A DNA stretch of 64,000 bases from Coriolopsis trogii. Its lineage: Eukaryota; Basidiomycota; Agaricomycetes; Polyporales; Polyporaceae. Where the stretch lies: positions 1,860,001 through 1,924,000 of the forward strand of contig JAHYIO010000036.1 of NCBI GenBank assembly GCA_020543525.1, read 5' to 3'. A program made the position numbers and the translations under genes. Position 1 is the stretch's first letter. The number at the start of each line of letters is the position of its first letter. Shown piece after piece: positions 59,332 through 64,000 of this stretch. A model generated the notes under the pieces. That model saw only the letters and a program-made list of their open reading frames with translations. It did no database searches and was not told the DNA's origin.

Positions 59332-61753
59332 GAGTGGTTTTGAGATGGAGGCGGATGTAGTATATGAAGGCCAGGGCTCACGCCCTCATTGACGAAGACA
59401 GGGAGAAGGAGGCGCGCTTACGCAGTGCTGGAGACGTGCAGCCCGGTAGACATTCTAGCATTCCACCCCGCATCTACTTAAGCAAGGACAGAGTTCGCAC
59501 TCGGAAATCGCTCGACCGCCCGGGTGGTTCCGCTAAAGGCACCTAGCGCTCCCGTAACCGCTAGAACGGGGCGAGGCTCTCAGTCCGATACCACCACGGA
59601 CAGATGGATCGCGGACGTACCCAAGCTTTCAGGTTATAGTTCAAACCTTGCTTTACAGGCACATCCTGGGCGGTTGAACAAGAGATCGTAGTGCACGACC
59701 TGGACAGCGCCACCGACTGTCACTGGCAGATACTACACGTTTGTTAACTACTGCAGTAGCGGCCTGCGCCGCGACCCTTGTACTCTCTCGATCTCTAGCA
59801 ACACACATCTGATTGTGGTCGTCAGATCGCTGTTCTTTGCTCATCTGATAACATCCTGAGTCAGAATCCCGTGAATTCGGATCGTTGTTCTTCAGGAAGA
59901 TTTAGACGCGACGCACGTTCGAAAATATGATCGGAAGGGATGCACCACTTGTTAACTGTTTTCGGCAAAAGCGCAAATAGTCAATATATGCAAGCGCTCC
60001 GCTCCCATGTGAGTGTGAACTGAGTACACGGCATAGCGGCACTTTCGTCTTGGGCAGGCCATGAGGCTTTGTTTCGCACTCTGTACTCACATCCATCTTC
60101 AGGATCTCAAATTGGATGCGAAGATAGAACGTACATAGGTATTTTTGGGAGGATGTCCCGCCAAGGCGGATTCTCAGGCTGCGTTGTGTGTGGGCGAAAG
60201 CCCATGAGAATGCCAAACTTTCCGCCTTCCCCATCCGCGTCTCCTGCCAACTTCGATCATAGCGGGAGTACTTACTCAGCCGGCGGCACAGGTTCCATTG
60301 ACAACATTTCTCAACAGTCCAGCAAGAATGACGAGGTTCCTGAGATGCCGATTGTGCGCCCTGCGTATCAATGCGATTGAGATGGCGGGACAGAACCAAA
60401 AAAGACAGGCGCCTATTACATCATGGCCACAGTCGCCTCGAGGCTACCAACCTCGGCTGTGCGTTTCAAGTTGTCTTGTCACCAGCACCTTGCCCCTTCT
60501 GGAATCCTCGAAGTCATTCATACAAGTCTCCATAGGCTTCCTTAGGACCAAAGAGGACTATCGGTGAGAATTTGCACCCCGGAACTCTTGAAACTGCTGT
60601 CGCCGCCGGCGGGCGAGTCAGCAGCGATGGCATCCAGGGTCCGCCAGTAGTAAGAAGACACCAGAGCGACTATAGAAGACCCGCGATGCGCTGCACATAG
60701 CATTTGCTTGGCCGATTCTGTACGTTCCTCAAAGTGTTCTGATTTCATTCCATATCAAGTGAGTCGTTGACTATCAGAGCAGAGGGGCATCCCACCCTCT
60801 GCCGACCGAGCAGTCCGCGCCGAAGGATCAAGAGAGTGGCCATAGACCGGCCTCGTAAGTTTCTATGCAGTGTTGATATGGGAGGAAAGTCTCCATAGCA
60901 AGGCATAGCTCCCAACGAGATACGAAGAAGAGAAGAATGAGACTATCTGATCATGGAACAGCGACGAATCCTGAAGCTCTTGTAATACCATCTTGGTCAA
61001 GTGTCGTTCAAGCCATTGCTGGTGATTATACCTACAACATCCGCTGGCCCCAAGTCAACCCCTGTTTCACCCCCATCTTCACAGTACGCGGTGTGTGAAG
61101 AACTACACCGTTGAAACCGTCTCCACCCTTCTCTACTCCGAGTCTACGATGAACACTTGGGCCTCACCCGGGTGCTAAGCTATCCATGCGCGAAGCTGCT
61201 CTAGGTTGTGTCCATGATAGGTCCATCCTCAAAGAACCCTGTGCGGTCCCGGATGGGGCTCGGGGGTATTCAAACCAACTTGTAGAAACGGTCAGGTCCT
61301 GAACAACTATACTGATTGCTCAAACAGTTCAAGATCAAACTTCTGAGTCAGGAGCAACGGCACCGGATGTAGTCGACCCTTGGGGCCTGGTATCTTTTCC
61401 TTTATGGCACGAGCAGATCAGGACAGCCCAAGCTTGAATGTGAGCACGCCAATGTTTATTTACACATAGTACACTGCCGTCGCATCCGGGCCGCTCTCAG
61501 TCTCACTCGTGGCGACGTTTGGCGGCCAGGGGCATTGAACGCACCCGAACAGACATCACCGAACGTCACCAGCCGGTCATACTCGAGGCACAAACAAGGG
61601 TTCTAAGACGAATTAACGATGACAGCCTGAGAGTCCTCATCCTCCATGCGACGGTCCTCATCGGCCGAAACGTACGAACGTGCTCAACCAGCCGTTCCAA
61701 CAACCTGTGCCTCTCGTTGGACACTACATCTGAGACTCGCAAGTCCGTTCGTG
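59332..61753. other. Intergenic region, 2.4 kb
   Basis: Nothing convincing. ORFs at 59902-60399 (-) and 60069-60380 (+) overlap each other and have no domain. The region lies between the intact phosphate transporter and its decayed copy, so it may be old duplicated flank. Confidence 0.5.
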
Positions 61754-62980
61754 CTACTCACCTTCAACCTTGTATAGTCCGCTAGCTGCAATTCCTTGCG
61801 GATATGAGAGGTTCAGACAATTAGGCAGTACGTCTCTGAAGGTGATCCCTCTACCGTCATTTGAACGTTGACGGTACCCAGCAGCCCCATGAACGTTGTC
61901 CTGCCTCTCATGAGAGAGGTCCTCAGTCGACCGCTGCTTGGTCTCCTTGATCAGCAGAGTCGATCCGACACCCGTTAGCATGGAAAAACACGCCGAGTGT
62001 CTGTAACCTGCCCCACCCCGGAAGCCTCATCCGCACAAGGTCAGCGACCTCGCGCATGCAACCAGATGAACCCTGAAAGAGAAGCGACGCGCACAAATGT
62101 TCAAGCCAGACGTTGCTCCCTCTGACAGGGCCCCAATATCGGCTGCGGCTGGGAGTCCGTGCGCCGTGGACCGATACCGCGTCGGAACCACCTCCTCAAA
62201 GACGATGAACGGGGTGATGGTCGGTCCACAGTTCTCGAAGAAGCTCGCGAGGCAGAAGAGGAAGTAGAACGTGTTCTGGCCTGCCTGCGTCCTGGCCAGC
62301 TCTGGGTAGGCCGGACCAGAGTCCGAACGTCGTGACGGGTGAGCAGCGAACGCGTCAATCGCGAGGAAGCCCCGGGGGGACAACCGCTTCCGCCTCACGA
62401 TGTCTGCCAGCCACCCGTAGAGATTGGCCGTACAGTGCCCCAACGGCGGCCGCAACCTCGACGCCGAGGTCCTGGTCCGTGCTCAACTTTCCACCCGTAC
62501 CGACCGAGGAGTCAGGGCAGAGTTGATGCTTGCGCAGCGATGGGACGGCGAACTCTCTGAGTTGATCGTGTATCCCAACATCGTCAACGCGATGTACGGC
62601 AGTAGACTACGGAGAGGTCGTCTGCGTCGGTGACGAAGCCTATCCCGGCCACGATGCAGACTTTGAAGTGGAATCATCTGCAGCGAGTGATGTTATCCGG
62701 GGGAGGGGGGGGGTAGAGCTTTGCATTCAATCGCCAGATTCAATTCACTCACGAGAAGCTTGCCTGGTCGAGGTCGCTCAGCGCGTTAGCGTAGGAGGGA
62801 GCAGAGATGTGGGGATGAGTGCCTGAGGAGTCGCATTGGAAGATAGATGCTGTCTCCCCCTCGGCACTGGTCGCTTTTGACCTTGCGGAGACACGTCGAG
62901 CACGGCCCGCGATACGGCACAAGGGCGGCTCGCCCTTGCGGTGCTGCCATTCGCGACGGCGACTGGTCCTAGACACCACT
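61754..62980 (-). pseudogene. Decayed phosphate transporter (PHO84-like) with internal deletion
   Basis: On the minus strand, pieces of the intact neighbour appear in order. An N-terminal piece ends SDLDQASFS at a GTGAGT donor (intact: REIDNAKFS, same intron). TM1 reads FHFKVCIVAGIGFVTDADD (intact [19 protein letters not shown]) and then runs into a stop; the next part, ALTMLGYTIN, is in another frame. STDQDLGVEVAAAVGALYGQ is out of frame with the LYGWLADIVRRKR that should follow it. Next comes FYFLFCLASFFENCGPTITP with VPTRYRSTAHGLPAAA (intact [12 protein letters not shown]...[16 protein letters not shown]), then the C-terminal piece MLTGVGSTLLIKET. The middle membrane segments are missing. 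Frameshifts, a stop and an internal deletion make function very unlikely. Confidence 0.85.
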
Positions 62981-64000
62981 TAGCTATACTGCAACCTCCC
63001 CTGACCGCATTGCAATATGGAGGCTCAGCGCGCATCACTTGAGCCCTCAAAGGCTGTGGGATTAGCAGCAAAGCAGAACACGTACCATCCCTCAACGCAC
63101 GTTCTAGAGACTGACGTAGCGTGTCAGAAGGCAGTTACAGTAGAGTTAAGTCGAGTCTGAGTTTAATGTTGTGGCAGCCGACCATTGCCCCGCTCAGCCA
63201 ATAGCCTGCGGTCGCTCATGCCCCTGGCTGCGCTGGGATCGCAACACCATCTTTCGTAGCATAACGGCGGCGAGATTGGAAAGGGAGTATCCCGTGTTGG
63301 ATTGTAACACCATTACCAGACATCGAGATATCTTCAACGCGTGTTGATGAGAGGGCACCCTCTGTATACTGCATGCAGCATAAATCAAGTAACAGGCATG
63401 GTCGACCCGGTGTAGGGAAGCGAAGCCAGGGAGAGCGGATATGCCAACCAGCACAGCGTGGCAATCAAATTCAGAATATGGTTATGAGGGCATTCGAGGC
63501 ACTGAAAAGGAGGGTATGATCTCGCACAGACACGCCGCTGCGGCATGCTGGAGCGAAGCGGTCGAGCAGACTGTGGTTCGCATGACTCGAGGACAAGTCA
63601 ATGAGACGAAGAAGGGCCGCCGTCGTACAAGGTTCAGCATACATGCCGTGCGGCGAGAGATAGCAGTGAAGGGCCCGATGAGCCGAGGGTCCGTGGGCGC
63701 ATTCAAGCATAGCCAGACAAGCGACTTTGCAAGATGCCCGAGCAGCCTTTCATATAGCGCGTGCGCAAGGAACACGACCTGTGAGTCTCGCTACCCGGCC
63801 ACACATAGCCTCACACGAGAGGCGAAACCTAGAACCGAGCTGAGATATAGGACTGCATTGGAAGCGCAGCGCATGACGGACGACTTTGTGAAGATTTCAC
63901 CGAACCTCTAAAGAGAGTCGGCAAACCGGACTCCGTCGATATAAGTAGTCTTGTTTGCGGAGGTTCGCGGTGGTCACTGCCCCCAACTCAACCGGGCGAG
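62981..64000. other. No supported gene at the window end
   Basis: About 1 kb upstream of the pseudogene. The plus ORF at 63441-63911 (156 aa) has no domain and overlaps minus ORFs of similar length. A gene beginning outside the window could extend here, but nothing supports it. Confidence 0.45.

Noticed and set aside
63441..63911. 156-aa plus ORF near the window end
   Set aside because: No domain; overlapping minus ORFs of similar size suggest chance.

Overview
The window is nuclear DNA of a filamentous basidiomycete, most likely an Agaricomycete wood-decay fungus of the Polyporales type. Genes are compact and split by many 50-70 nt GT-AG introns. Several proteins belong to families expanded in that group: two AA14-type lytic polysaccharide monooxygenases, a large F-box protein, a white-type ABC transporter with EGF-like repeats and a PHO84-type phosphate transporter. 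The taxonomic call is an inference from gene content. I assembled most gene models by hand from frame-consistent splice sites. Where exon joins are given, the reading phases add up across all exons.

Layout. 0-2.6 kb: an F-box gene (-) and an intron-containing tRNA-Arg(CCU) (-). 2.6-8.7 kb: about 6 kb with no gene I can support, but with a 191-bp hAT-like miniature transposon at 4506-4696. 8.7-20 kb: a Crz1-like C2H2 transcription factor (+), a WD40-like protein with an unusually long first intron (+), an Agaricomycete orphan (+) and another orphan (-). 20-32 kb: YggS-type PLP-binding protein (+), EGF/ABC transporter (-), UPF0014 membrane protein (+), Aro8-type aminotransferase (+) and COQ4 (-). 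31.8-45 kb: two orphans, an S10 carboxypeptidase (+), a DUF4604 protein (-) divergent from SDHAF3 (+), cyanase (+) and a DUF1479 oxygenase-like protein (-). 45.7-48.2 kb: a divergent beta-tubulin (-). 48.6-56.5 kb: two AA14 genes (-), each with a divergent plus-strand gene for a disordered protein. 56.8-63 kb: an intact phosphate transporter (-) and, upstream, the decayed remains of a second copy (-).

There is no secondary-metabolite cluster or operon-like pathway. Functional links are loose. COQ4 and SDHAF3 serve the mitochondrial respiratory chain. The AA14 pair would act outside the cell on xylan-coated cellulose. Cyanase, the aminotransferase, the carboxypeptidase and the DUF1479 protein serve nitrogen and carbon metabolism.

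The items most worth a second look are: (1) the divergent beta-tubulin, with a disrupted MREI start, Met at the E198 and F200 benzimidazole positions, Ala at the nucleotide-contacting Cys12 and a Gly/Glu-rich tail; (2) the two AA14 paralogs, which share every intron position and each gain a Cys-plus-basic tail from a final exon that simple ORF reading misses; (3) the transporter pseudogene with an internal deletion; (4) the hAT-like MITE with perfect ends and target-site duplication; and (5) the 581-nt intron in the WD40-like gene, which holds long open stretches.
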